Shown one piece after another: positions 35,466 through 44,661 of a DNA stretch of 64,000 nt; position 1 is the first letter of the stretch; the number at the start of each line of letters is the position of its first letter. The position numbers were made by a program, and so were the translations under genes. The notes below the pieces were generated by a model that saw nothing but the letters and a program-made list of their open reading frames with translations, was not told the origin of the DNA and did not search any database. Source of the DNA: Streptomyces alboflavus. Its GTDB lineage: Bacteria > Actinomycetota > Actinomycetes > Streptomycetales > Streptomycetaceae. Location: positions 186,001 through 250,000 of the forward strand of contig NZ_JNXT01000002.1 in NCBI RefSeq assembly GCF_000716675.1, read 5' to 3'.

Positions 35466-35490
35466 CGGGGGAGGTGGTCGCGTGACGTTG

Positions 35491-35523
35491 GGCGGCAATA
35501 AGGGCGGTGTGGCGGCAATAAGG
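35491..35523. repeat. Short direct repeat GGCGGCAATAAGG
   Basis: Two copies at 35491-35503 and 35511-35523, 20-bp period, just before the terminator hairpin. Confidence 0.7.
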
Positions 35524-35524
35524 G

Positions 35525-35562
35525 GGTGTGGTGGACGCCGCGCATCCGCCGTCCACCACACC
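35525..35562. terminator. Bidirectional terminator
   Basis: 13-bp perfect stem (35525-35537 with 35550-35562) between the convergent GNAT and MFS genes. Confidence 0.7.
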
Positions 35563-35582
35563 ACCCCCTCGCCGGTCCGTCG

Positions 35583-37352
35583 TCAGCGGCCCTCGCCCAC
35601 GGCGACCTTCGCCTCCGAAGCACCGCCGGACGTCTCTGCGGCTTCGGCGGCCTCCGGGCCCTCGCCCTCGGCCCCCTCCTCGAACCCCGTCCGTACCTGC
35701 CGCAGCAGCACCATCGCCACCACCGCAAGCGCCGCCACGATGGCGCCCGCGACCCCGGCGGCGACGTTCAGGCCGCCGGTGAAGGCCTCCCGCGCGGGTT
35801 CGAGAAGTTCCGCGCCGAGTGGGCCGGGGAGTTCGTCGGCCACGGCATCCGCGTTGGCGAGCGTGTCGCGGGCCGCGTGCGCGGCGTCCTCCGGGAGTTC
35901 CCTGGGAAGGGTGTCGGCTGTCCCGTCGCGGTAGACGGCCGTGACCATGCTGCCGAGACCGGCGATGCCGAGGGCGATGCCGAACTCCATGCCCGTCTCC
36001 GACATCGCCGCCGCCGAACCCGCCTTCTCCTGCGGGGCCGAGCCGACCACCAGATCCGTGCCGAGGGCCATCATGGGGCTGATGCCGGTGTAGACGAGGA
36101 CGAAGCCGGTCACCAGGAGGGGCAGCCCGCCGCCGCTGTCCACCTGCGTGATCAGGGCGTAGCCGACCACTGAGACGAGCAGGGCGCCCCCGACGACGTA
36201 CCCGGGACGGATCCGCCGGGCCAGCGCCGGAGTCAGCGACGAGGCGACGATCAGCGCGACCGCGGCGGGCAGCAGCCACAGACCGGCCTCGAGCGGCGAG
36301 AGCCCCGCGACCAGCTGCAGGTACTGGGTGATGAAGAGGTAGAGCCCGCCCATCACGCCCAGGCCGAGGAGCAGCACGAGCAGCGCGGCGCTGAACGCCC
36401 GGTTCCGGAACAGCCGCAGGTCGAGGAGCGGGTCGGTCAGACGGCGCTGACGGAGCACGAAGAGCACGCCGAAGACCGCGCCGGTCAGCAGCGCCGCGAC
36501 GGCGAGGGCGTCGACGCCGTGCTCGGCGAGCCGCTTGACGCCGTAGATGCCGGGACCCACCGTCGCCAGGGACAGCACCACGCTGGCCGCGTCGACGCGC
36601 CCCGCCGCCGGATCCCGGTACTCCGGGAGCAGCAGCGGCGCGGCCACAAGCAGCACGACCATGACGGGCACGCCGAGCAGGAACACCGAACCCCACCAGA
36701 ACCACTCCAGGAGCAGGCCCCCGAGGACCGGGCCGACGGCGATGCCCACGGAGAAGCACGTGACCCACACGCTGATGGCCACCCCGCGCTGCCGGGGGTC
36801 CTTGAACATGTTGCTGATCAGCGCGAGCGTGGACGGCATCAGCGTGGCGCCCGTGAGGCCGAGCAGCGCCCGGGCGACGATCAGCATCTCGGGGCTGGTG
36901 GACCACGCCGCAAGAACCGAGGCGAGGCCGAAGCCCAGGGCCCCGGCCATCAGGAGCCTGCGGCGGCCGATCCGGTCGCCCAGCGTGCCCATCGTGACCA
37001 GGAAACCGGCGATCATGAAGCCGTAGATGTCGACCGTCCACAGCAACTGGGTGCTGCTCGGCCCCAGGTCGGCGCTGATGTCGGGCACGGCCAGGTTCAG
37101 GACGGTCGCGTCGAGCGCCAACAGGACCGTGGGCAGCGTGAGCACGAAGAGGCCGAGCCACTCCCTCGGCCCCGCTCTGCGCTCCGCCTCTGGTGGGGCA
37201 TCGGAGGTCGCACGTGGCGTGGGGGGCGCGGGCGTCGCGGTGCTCGTGGACGTCGCGACGGCCGCGGAGGCGGACTCCCTCGCGTCGTCCGTCTTCGCCG
37301 TCTTCGCCGTCTTCGCCGTCTTCGGTGTGTTCGGTGTGTCCGACGCGGTCAT
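35583..37352 (-). CDS. 14-TM MFS exporter (DHA2 family)
   Basis: 589 residues. Long Thr/Ala/Lys-rich N-terminal extension with TAKTAKTAKT repeats, then about 14 helices with LDATVLNLAVPDISADL (motif D), GTLGDRIGRRRLL (motif A) and GPVLGGLLLEWF (motif C): a drug/antiseptic exporter like QacA or SmvA. Divergent from the SARP regulator at 37513, which may control it. Confidence 0.92.
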   Translation of the reverse strand: MTASDTPNTPKTAKTAKTAKTDDARESASAAVATSTSTATPAPPTPRATSDAPPEAERRAGPREWLGLFVLTLPTVLLALDATVLNLAVPDISADLGPSSTQLLWTVDIYGFMIAGFLVTMGTLGDRIGRRRLLMAGALGFGLASVLAAWSTSPEMLIVARALLGLTGATLMPSTLALISNMFKDPRQRGVAISVWVTCFSVGIAVGPVLGGLLLEWFWWGSVFLLGVPVMVVLLVAAPLLLPEYRDPAAGRVDAASVVLSLATVGPGIYGVKRLAEHGVDALAVAALLTGAVFGVLFVLRQRRLTDPLLDLRLFRNRAFSAALLVLLLGLGVMGGLYLFITQYLQLVAGLSPLEAGLWLLPAAVALIVASSLTPALARRIRPGYVVGGALLVSVVGYALITQVDSGGGLPLLVTGFVLVYTGISPMMALGTDLVVGSAPQEKAGSAAAMSETGMEFGIALGIAGLGSMVTAVYRDGTADTLPRELPEDAAHAARDTLANADAVADELPGPLGAELLEPAREAFTGGLNVAAGVAGAIVAALAVVAMVLLRQVRTGFEEGAEGEGPEAAEAAETSGGASEAKVAVGEGR

Positions 37353-37512
37353 GGTGCGCCTTTCGCAGGGGGTGGAGGGTGCTCCCTCCCGGGCTTGATC
37401 GCCGGGGCGGATGTCAGCTTGCGGCAGGGCACTCACGAACCGCTCTCCGTGCGCTCACCGCGCACTCACGCCCGCCATCCCGCTGGTCACAGCGCTGAGT
37501 TACCGTGACGTC

Positions 37513-40500
37513 ATGCGATTCGGGGTGCTCGGACCACTGGCCGTGTGGACGGCGGACGGCGACCCGGTCACCGTGCCAGGACCCAAGACCCGCGCCCTGC
37601 TGGCCGCGCTGCTCGCGCACGACGGGCGGCCCGTGTCCGCGGACCGGCTGATCGACGACCTGTGGGGCGAGGAGGACCTGCCCGGCAAGCCCGCGGCGGC
37701 CCTGCAGACCAAGGTGTGGCAACTGCGGCGCGCCTTCGAGGACGCCGAGCCCCGCGGCCGTGACCTCCTGGCCCTTCAGGAGAGCGGTTATGTGCTGCGC
37801 GCGGAACGGGACAGCGTCGACGCGGGCAGGTTCGGCGCGCTGACGGCCCGCGCGCGAGCCGCCGACGACCCGGCCGTCCGCGCGGGGCTCCTGGCGGACG
37901 CCCTCGGGCTCTGGCGCGGTACGGCGTACGCGGGCTTCGCGGACATGCCGTGCGCGCGGCCGGTCGTGGCCCGCCTGGAGGAGGCCCGGCTCACGGCGGT
38001 GGAGGAGTACGCGCAGGCGCGCCTCGCACTCGGCGCGTACGGCGACGTGGTCGGGGAACTGGACGCGCTCGTCGCGGAGCATCCGCTGCGGGAGCGGCTG
38101 CGCGCGGTGCAGATGCGCGCGCTCCACGGCGCGGGCAGGCCGGGCGACGCGCTGGCCTCGTACCGGGAGCTGAGGGTCCGGCTCGCGGACGAGCTGGGGC
38201 TCGACCCCGGCCCCGAACTGGTCGGCCTGCACCAGGCGATCCTGGAGCAGGACCCGGCGCTCGGTGGGCCGGTGGTGCCCGCACAGCCCCTCACTCCCGC
38301 ACCGCCTCTCACTCCCGCACCGCCTGTCACTCCTGCACTGCCTCCCGCTCCCGGTGCGCCTCCCGCTCCGGGTGCGCCTCCCGCTCCCGGCCCGCCTCCC
38401 GCTCCCGGCCCCCGCCCCGACCTGCCCGTGCCCCTCACCGAACTCATCGGCCGCCAGGACGCGTTGACCGAGGTGACGTCCCTGCTCGGCTCGGTACGGC
38501 TGCTGACGCTGACCGGGGCGGGCGGGGTGGGCAAGACCCGGCTCGCGCTCGCCGTGGCGGAGCAGGCGGCGGACGACTTCCCCGACGGGGTCCGGCTGGT
38601 CGAGCTCGCGCCCCGAGGGCGTACGGAACCGGCGGACGCCCCGCACGCCGTCGCGGAGGCGGTCATGGCCGCGCTCGGCATCCGCGAGGAGACCGCATCC
38701 GAAACGGCCGCCCCGGGCAGCCCCGCCGCACCGGCCGACCGGCTCGCCGAAGCGCTCGGCGGCCAACGGCTGCTGCTGGTCCTCGACAACTGCGAGCACG
38801 TGGTCGACGCCGTCGCCGACCTGGCCTCCGCACTGCTGCACCGCGCCGCCGGCCTGCGGATCCTCGCCACCAGCCAGGAACCCCTCGGCATCCCCGGCGA
38901 GGCGATCTGGGCCGTGCCGCCGCTCGACGTGCCCGACCCCGCACGGGACGCGGACGTCGCGGCCGTGGCCCGCGCAGGCGCCGTGCGGCTCTTCGTCGCC
39001 CGGGCCACCGCCGCGGCCCCCGGCTTCCGCCTCGACGCGGACAACGCCCACGACGTCGCGACGGTCTGCCGTCGGCTCGACGGCATCCCGCTGGCCCTCG
39101 AACTGGCCGCAACCCGCGTACGGGCGCTCGGCGTACGGGAGTTGGTCGCCCGGCTCGACGACCGGTTCCGGCTGCTCGGCACCGGCCACCGGGGCACCCC
39201 GCCCCGACAGCAGACCCTGCGCGCGATGATCGACTGGAGCTGGGAGCTCCTGACCGCGCCCGAACAGACCGTGCTCCGCAGGCTCGCCGCGCACACCGAC
39301 GGCTGCACGCTGGCGGCGGCCGAGGAGGTGTGCGCGGGTGAAGGCCTGCTCCCCGAGGACGTGTTCGACCTGCTCGCCCGCCTCGTGGACCGCTCACTGG
39401 TCGTCGCGGCCGACACCGGCGACGGGCTGCGCTACCGGCTCCTGGAATCCGTCGCGCACTACGGCGCGGCCCGCCTGGAGGAGGCGGGCGAGGCCGGACC
39501 CGTACGCCGACGGCACCGCGACCACTACCTCGCGCTCGCCGAACGCGCCGCACCCCACCTGCGCGGCCACGACCAGCGGCGCCGACTGCGGCTCCTGGAC
39601 GCGGAAGCCGCCAACCTCCGCCGCGCCCTCGACGAGGCCGTGCGCGACGGCGCCGAACAGCACGCGCTGCGCCTGGTGAACGCGCTCGCCTGGTACTGGT
39701 TCCTGAGGGGGCGCCTCAGGGAGGCCGTCAGATCCCTCGAAGCCGCACTGGGCACGTCCAGCCGGCACGCGGGAACCGCCGCGCCCCCGGAGCCCGTCGT
39801 CTCCGCCCGGGCCCGGGCGCGGGCCTGGCAGGCCGGGTTCGCGGTCCTCGTCGGGGACGGCTCCGACCGCACGGAGTGGAACGGGGGCGCCGTCGAACTC
39901 TCCAAGGACATCACGGACCGGCGCGAGGGCGCCCGCGCCCAGTGGTTCCTCGGCTTCGCCCTGTTCGGCGTCGGCGACCAGGCCGCCAGCGAGGAACTGA
40001 TCCGCCTCGCCCTCGACGGATTCCGCGCCCTCGACGACCGGTGGGGCCTCGCCGCGGCCCTGTGCGTCCGCGCCAACCAGGCCCATGTCCGCGGCGACCT
40101 CGGCACTCTTGCGGTCGCCGGGCGGCAGAGCGCGGCCCTCTTCGCCGTACTCGGCGACAGCTGGGGGCAGTTGCTCACCGTCGAACCCCTCGCCGGGCTC
40201 GCCCAGATGACCGGCGACTACCCGCGGGCCGCACGGCTGCACGAAGAGGGGCTGCGCATCGCCGAGGACCTCGGCCTGTGGCCCGAGGCCGCCGACCAGC
40301 TCTGCGGCCTCGGCAGCACCGCCACCCTCACCGGGGACCACGACGCGGCGCGCGCCTTCCACGAACGGGCCATGCGGATCGCCGCCGAGCACAGCTTCAA
40401 GCCGGGCGTCATCCGCGCCGAGACCGGCCTCGCCCTCGGCGCCCGCCGCGCGGGCCGCCTCGACGCCGCCGAGACCCAGCTCCGCCACGTCCTCCGGTGG

Positions 40501-40920
40501 CAGACCCGCATGTCCTTCGAACCGGGCATCGCACTCGTCCTCGCCGAACTCGGCTTCGTCGCCGAACAGCGCGGCGACGCGGCGGCATCCCTGCGCCTCC
40601 ACCTGGAGGGCTGGGCCGCGGCCCGCAACACCGGCGACGCACGCGCCCTGGCCTTCGCCCTGGAAGGCCTGGCCGGAGCCCACGCCGCCGACGGCCGCCC
40701 GGTGTGCGCCGCCGTCCTCCTCGGCGCGGCCCACACGGCGCGGCAATCGGTCGGCATGCCCCTGCCGCCCGCCGAACGCGGGGACGTCGACCGGATCACC
40801 GCGGTGGTACGCGCGTCCCTCGACGAGGAGGCGTACGGGGCGGCGCACCGACGCGGGGCCGCCATGACGCCCGAGGAGGCGGTGGCCGCTTGCCGGTCAA
40901 AGGCGCGGGCCGTGGCCTGA
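37513..40920 (+). CDS. AfsR/SARP-family regulator (BTAD, NB-ARC, TPR)
   Basis: 1135 residues. OmpR-type winged HTH about 1-95, BTAD about 100-250 (FGALTARARA, RAVQMRALHGAGRPGDALASYRELR), a Pro-Ala linker with repeated PPAPGA units near 255-300, an NTPase domain with Walker A TGAGGVGKTRLAL and Walker B LLLVLDNCEHV, then TPR-like helical repeats to the end. These ATP-dependent activators switch on secondary-metabolite or export genes. Divergent from the 14-TM exporter; the start ATG is supported by domain alignment. Confidence 0.92.
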   Translation: MRFGVLGPLAVWTADGDPVTVPGPKTRALLAALLAHDGRPVSADRLIDDLWGEEDLPGKPAAALQTKVWQLRRAFEDAEPRGRDLLALQESGYVLRAERDSVDAGRFGALTARARAADDPAVRAGLLADALGLWRGTAYAGFADMPCARPVVARLEEARLTAVEEYAQARLALGAYGDVVGELDALVAEHPLRERLRAVQMRALHGAGRPGDALASYRELRVRLADELGLDPGPELVGLHQAILEQDPALGGPVVPAQPLTPAPPLTPAPPVTPALPPAPGAPPAPGAPPAPGPPPAPGPRPDLPVPLTELIGRQDALTEVTSLLGSVRLLTLTGAGGVGKTRLALAVAEQAADDFPDGVRLVELAPRGRTEPADAPHAVAEAVMAALGIREETASETAAPGSPAAPADRLAEALGGQRLLLVLDNCEHVVDAVADLASALLHRAAGLRILATSQEPLGIPGEAIWAVPPLDVPDPARDADVAAVARAGAVRLFVARATAAAPGFRLDADNAHDVATVCRRLDGIPLALELAATRVRALGVRELVARLDDRFRLLGTGHRGTPPRQQTLRAMIDWSWELLTAPEQTVLRRLAAHTDGCTLAAAEEVCAGEGLLPEDVFDLLARLVDRSLVVAADTGDGLRYRLLESVAHYGAARLEEAGEAGPVRRRHRDHYLALAERAAPHLRGHDQRRRLRLLDAEAANLRRALDEAVRDGAEQHALRLVNALAWYWFLRGRLREAVRSLEAALGTSSRHAGTAAPPEPVVSARARARAWQAGFAVLVGDGSDRTEWNGGAVELSKDITDRREGARAQWFLGFALFGVGDQAASEELIRLALDGFRALDDRWGLAAALCVRANQAHVRGDLGTLAVAGRQSAALFAVLGDSWGQLLTVEPLAGLAQMTGDYPRAARLHEEGLRIAEDLGLWPEAADQLCGLGSTATLTGDHDAARAFHERAMRIAAEHSFKPGVIRAETGLALGARRAGRLDAAETQLRHVLRWQTRMSFEPGIALVLAELGFVAEQRGDAAASLRLHLEGWAAARNTGDARALAFALEGLAGAHAADGRPVCAAVLLGAAHTARQSVGMPLPPAERGDVDRITAVVRASLDEEAYGAAHRRGAAMTPEEAVAACRSKARAVA
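38289..38405. repeat. Pro-rich linker repeats within SARP gene
   Basis: Tandem near-copies of CTCACTCCCGCACCGCCT and then CCCGCTCCGGGTGCGCCT-type units encode the TPAPP/PPAPGA linker between BTAD and NB-ARC. Likely length-variable between strains. Confidence 0.7.
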
Positions 40921-41026
40921 GCAGGGCTCGGACCATGTCACCCAAGGGGATGAACGGGCGCCACATGCGGGTGACGTCGGCTTCCGCCCCGGTGACAGCG
41001 CCGCAGGTCCGGTCGATGCTCGCGTC

Positions 41027-41566
41027 ATGAGCATCCACTACAGGCGTCCGCGCCGTACGACCTTCCACCGGGTGGCCCGACTCGCAGCCGTGACCGCGCT
41101 GCTCGCCTGGCCCACCACCGCCTTCGCGGCCCCCGGCGACACGCTGTCCGCGGCGGAGAACTGCGTCGTCAACGGCCGGCCCCAGTCCGGCCCGGAGATC
41201 TACGGAACGACCGGCGACGACAACATCCGGTGCGACCGCCTGGTCTCCGGGGACGTCATCTTCGGCCACGACGGCAACGACACGATCCGGGTCACGTTCA
41301 ACCATGCCGGCGTCATGAACGGCGGCAACGGGGACGACACCATCAGGCTGGAGGAGGCGAGCATCGGCCTGATCCAGGGCGGCGCGGGCAACGACGACGT
41401 CATCGTCGCGGTCAACGACGAGATCGACGGCGCCAAGGGCAGGGTCCACGGCAATCCCGGTGACGACGAGATCCAGGTCCTCCTGAACGAGGGCGAAGTC
41501 GACGGGGGCGAAGGCAACGACATCTGCCGCGTCAACGAGGGCAGCGTCCTCAACTGCAACCCGTAG
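41027..41566 (+). CDS. Secreted RTX-type calcium-binding repeat protein
   Basis: 179 residues. Arg-rich signal peptide ending TTAFA, then five or six GGxGxDxI-like repeats (GHDGNDTI, GGNGDDTI, GGAGNDDVI, GNPGDDEIQ, GGEGNDIC) forming a parallel beta-roll that binds calcium. Three cysteines (ENCVVN, IRCDR, DICRV and final NCNP) probably stabilise the fold. Function unknown. No export system nearby; Sec signal suffices. Confidence 0.85.
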   Translation: MSIHYRRPRRTTFHRVARLAAVTALLAWPTTAFAAPGDTLSAAENCVVNGRPQSGPEIYGTTGDDNIRCDRLVSGDVIFGHDGNDTIRVTFNHAGVMNGGNGDDTIRLEEASIGLIQGGAGNDDVIVAVNDEIDGAKGRVHGNPGDDEIQVLLNEGEVDGGEGNDICRVNEGSVLNCNP

Positions 41567-41580
41567 CGGCCCCTTCGCTC

Positions 41581-41616
41581 GCGGTGGGCCACCCCGTCCC
41601 CGAGGCAGCCCACCGC
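41581..41616. terminator. Hairpin between convergent genes
   Basis: 9-bp perfect stem (41581-41589 with 41608-41616) between the RTX-type gene and the last gene of the minus-strand operon. Confidence 0.5.
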
Positions 41617-41621
41617 CTCCC

Positions 41622-42860
41622 TCACGCCTTCGCCTCCACCTCCGCTCCCCGCGCCGCGGCCGCGGGCCACCCGATCCGCGCCGCGCACACCGACACCAGC
41701 GACGCCGAGACCGCCACCGCCGCCATGCCCCAGACCAGATTCGTGCCGTGGGCGAGGAAACCGATGAGCGGCGGACCCGCGAGCAGGCCCGTCGTGCCCA
41801 TCGCGGCGACCAGGGCCAACGCCTCCGAACCCTGCCGTGCCGCGGCCACGTACACGCACGGCGTGACGGCCGCGATGCCGAGGCCCATGCAGGCGAAGCC
41901 GATCAGGGCCGGTACGACACCACCGGCGAGAAGGGCGAACGCGAGGCCCGCGGCGGCCAGGAGGCTGCCCACGCGCACGACGCGGCCGTCGCCGAAGCGG
42001 GTGCGCCAGCCGTCGGCGAAGAGCCGGGCGAGGACCATCATCACGGAGACCACGGCGATGCCGAGCGGCGCGAGGCGCGCCGACGCGTCGGCGACCTCCT
42101 TCATGTAGAGCGCCGACCAGTCGTTCATGGCGCCCTCCGCCACGGTGCCGCACACCATGGCGCCGCCCATCCACAGCGTCACGCGGGCGGGCAGGCTCCA
42201 ACGGCGCCGGGCCTCCTTCCCCGGCGCGTCGGCGCCCGGTCCGGCGGCCCCGTCGGCGGCCGACTCCGCGGCCGCGTCCGCGGGCTTCTCGTCCGGGAGC
42301 AGCGCCGGTTGGGCGAACAGCGTCAACAGCAGGACCAGCACGGTGGCGACACCGAAGTGCAGCGCCACCGACGAACTGAGCGCGCTCATGCCGGAGGCGA
42401 GCAGCGCGGCTCCCAGTGAACCGGCGCTGAAGGTCGCGTGCAGCTGCGACATGGCGGTCCGGTCGTGCCGGGCCTCGAGCGCGGCGCCCTGCGCGTTCAT
42501 GGCGACGTTCAGACAGCCGACGCCCACGCCGTCGGCGCACATGACGACGAGGGCGGCCGGGTAGTTGGGCGCGGCGGCGAGGGCGAGCAGGAGCACGCCG
42601 AGGAACAGGGCCGACACCAGCGCGAGGCGCCGCGAGCCCCAGCGCCGGGTGAGCGCGGCGACCAGCGGGAAGGACGCCGCGGCGCCCACACCGCAGGCCA
42701 TCAGGAGCAGCCCCAGCTCGGCCTCGGACAGGTCGAGCCGGGACTTGAGCGCGGGCAGCCTGGCCGCCCACGTGGCGTACTGGAAGCCCAGGACGCAGAA
42801 CAGCGCCGCGATGGCCAGTTGTGCGCGCCGGAACTCATCGCGAACGAACGATCTTTGCAT
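41622..42860 (-). CDS. MFS transporter (YbjJ-like), operon gene 5
   Basis: 412 residues, 12 predicted helices. FQYATWAARLPALKSRLDLSEAELGLLLMACGVGA at the start and GVGCLNVAMNAQGAALEARH resemble YbjJ-type MFS proteins. Last gene of the operon that starts at 47018; the start ATG 42860 is 8 bp after the GNAT stop. Probably exports the product of the cluster or an intermediate (inference). An acidic Ala-rich loop near residue 200 divides the two halves. Confidence 0.88.
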   Translation of the reverse strand: MQRSFVRDEFRRAQLAIAALFCVLGFQYATWAARLPALKSRLDLSEAELGLLLMACGVGAAASFPLVAALTRRWGSRRLALVSALFLGVLLLALAAAPNYPAALVVMCADGVGVGCLNVAMNAQGAALEARHDRTAMSQLHATFSAGSLGAALLASGMSALSSSVALHFGVATVLVLLLTLFAQPALLPDEKPADAAAESAADGAAGPGADAPGKEARRRWSLPARVTLWMGGAMVCGTVAEGAMNDWSALYMKEVADASARLAPLGIAVVSVMMVLARLFADGWRTRFGDGRVVRVGSLLAAAGLAFALLAGGVVPALIGFACMGLGIAAVTPCVYVAAARQGSEALALVAAMGTTGLLAGPPLIGFLAHGTNLVWGMAAVAVSASLVSVCAARIGWPAAAARGAEVEAKA

Positions 42861-42868
42861 CAGCGTCT

Positions 42869-43432
42869 TCAGCCTCTTCGTCCTTCCGGCACCGCCGCGG
42901 ACATGTAGACCGCGTCCGTGCCGTAACTGCCCGGGAGCGGGATCTCCCGATGGGCCCGGTACCCCTGCGCCGACCAGAAGGTCTCGCTCCCCGCGACGGC
43001 GACCAGGGAGATCTGCTCGTACGTCTGCGACCGCGCGGTCGTCGCCAGGTGCCGCAGGAGCCGCCGGGCGAGCCCGCGCCCCCGGAAGTCCTCGGCGACG
43101 ACGAGGTCGTGCAGGTGCAGATTGTCGGAGGGGAAGGCGGGGGGAGCGGGGGCCTGGGGGGAGCCGGGGTCGGTGCCGGGCGCGGGCTCCTCCGCCCGCG
43201 CCAGGTCCGGCGACTCGAACGGCGGATACGGCAGCGCGAGCAGATACCCCGCGGGCCCCTCCGGGCCGTCGAGCACGAAGCAGGTGCTCGGCGAGGCCCG
43301 CGCCCGTGACTCCAGCGCGGCCCGGCCCTCCGAGAGCCCGAGCGGCGCGTACACCTCGGCCTCCAGCGCCGCGATGCCGTCCCAGTCGCCGTCGGCGATG
43401 TGCCGAAGCCGGATACGTGCGTCGTGGGTCAT
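42869..43432 (-). CDS. GNAT N-acetyltransferase, operon gene 4
   Basis: 187 residues. RLRHIADGDWDGIAALEAEVY, then LVVAEDFRGRGLARRLLRHLA (acetyl-CoA loop) and FWSAQGYRAHREIPLPGSYG. A Pro-rich insertion of about 30 residues precedes the acetyl-CoA motif. Start overlaps the decarboxylase stop (ATGA). It may acetylate an amine, such as the decarboxylation product, for tailoring or self-protection. Confidence 0.88.
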   Translation of the reverse strand: MTHDARIRLRHIADGDWDGIAALEAEVYAPLGLSEGRAALESRARASPSTCFVLDGPEGPAGYLLALPYPPFESPDLARAEEPAPGTDPGSPQAPAPPAFPSDNLHLHDLVVAEDFRGRGLARRLLRHLATTARSQTYEQISLVAVAGSETFWSAQGYRAHREIPLPGSYGTDAVYMSAAVPEGRRG

Positions 43433-44643
43433 CGCGCGCGACCTCCCGCCGAGGTGGCGAGGGGCGCGGCGTCGCCCTCGTCGCGTATCCACGTGTAGGG
43501 CAGCGGGCCGAAGCCATTGAAGCCCTGCGTGGTGTAGCTCGCCGCGTACGCGCCGGAGGACAGGATCCACACCGGGTCACCCGACGCGACGCTCCGCGGC
43601 ACCCGCACGAGGCTGCCCTCGTGGCTGTACGCGTCGTCGCTGTCGCAGGTGGGGCCCGCGACGACCGCCGGGACGTAGTCGCTTCCCCGGTATTCGGGGA
43701 ACACCAGCGTGTATTGGAGCGCGTCCATCTCGTACAGACCGTTGAACTTGCCGCAGCTGAGGTACAGCCAGTGCTGGCGCTCCCCGCTGACCTGCTCGCG
43801 CGCGGACAGGCGCGACACATGGGCGCGGACGGCGCCGTGGTCGGCGACGAGATAGCGGCCCGGCTCGATGACGAAGTCCAGCGGCGTCCCGGTGACGGCC
43901 CGCAGGCGCTGCATGCCCTCCCTGATCACGGCGAAGATCTTGTCCAGGGGCGGGTCGAGGGGCCTGCCGAAGCGGTCCCGGTAGCCGAGGGCGGGCAGGC
44001 CGCCGCCCAGGTTGATGTGGTCGAGGCGGATGCCGCGCCGCTCCAGGGCCGCGAGCACGTCGGCCATGCGGTCGAACGCGGTGCGCCACGCCTCGGCCGT
44101 CATCTGCTGGGAACCGACGTGCACGGACAGGCCCGACGGCGTGAGGCCCGAGGCCCGCGCCATCGAGAGTACCCGCAGGGCGTCGGCGGGGGAGCAGCCG
44201 AACTTGTGGCTGAGCCCCCACAGGGCGCCCTCGCCGTCGGTGGCGAGACGGCAGAACACGCGCGAGCCCGGGGCGAGCGCCGCGAGCGCGCGGACGTCCT
44301 CCACGCTGTCCGTCGCGAAGTCCCTGATGCCGAGGTCGTACGCCTCGGCGATGTGGCGGTCGGACTTGATGGTGTTGCCGTAGTGGATCCGGTCCGCCGG
44401 CGTGCCGGTGGCGAGAGCCTGCGCGATCTCGTGCGGGCTCGCCGCGTCGAACCCGGCGCCCCGCCCCGCGAGGCAGGAGAGCACCTCGTCGACCGGACAG
44501 GCCTTCATCGCGAACCGGACGGCGACGCCCGGCAGTTCCCGCACCAGGGAGTCGTGCCGGTCCGCGATGCCGGGGAGGTCGTAGACGATCTGGTCCTCCG
44601 TCGCGGCCGCCAGGGCCGCCCGCAGGTTGGTCGTTTCGTACAT
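43429..44643 (-). CDS. PLP-dependent (fold III) amino-acid decarboxylase, operon gene 3
   Basis: 404 residues. Alanine-racemase-fold barrel with PLP Lys in RFAMKACP, VHVGSQQM, phosphate-binding GGGLPAL, EPGR, and the Cys-Asp active-site loop GPTCDSDDAYS typical of ornithine/lysine/diaminopimelate-type decarboxylases, with a C-terminal beta domain. Produces a primary amine and CO2 from a basic amino acid. 18 bp after the DUF6271-like gene. The exact amino acid cannot be read. Confidence 0.9.
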   Translation of the reverse strand: MYETTNLRAALAAATEDQIVYDLPGIADRHDSLVRELPGVAVRFAMKACPVDEVLSCLAGRGAGFDAASPHEIAQALATGTPADRIHYGNTIKSDRHIAEAYDLGIRDFATDSVEDVRALAALAPGSRVFCRLATDGEGALWGLSHKFGCSPADALRVLSMARASGLTPSGLSVHVGSQQMTAEAWRTAFDRMADVLAALERRGIRLDHINLGGGLPALGYRDRFGRPLDPPLDKIFAVIREGMQRLRAVTGTPLDFVIEPGRYLVADHGAVRAHVSRLSAREQVSGERQHWLYLSCGKFNGLYEMDALQYTLVFPEYRGSDYVPAVVAGPTCDSDDAYSHEGSLVRVPRSVASGDPVWILSSGAYAASYTTQGFNGFGPLPYTWIRDEGDAAPLATSAGGRAR

Positions 44644-44661
44644 GGTGAATGCCCTGTTCCG

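Noticed and set aside
38289..38405. Tandem repeats considered as CRISPR-like or a regulatory array
   Set aside because: They are in frame, encode a Pro-Ala linker, and have no spacers.
41622..43820. Extension of the MFS frame upstream to 43820
   Set aside because: The extension lies over the GNAT and decarboxylase genes and is not protein-like before residue 320.
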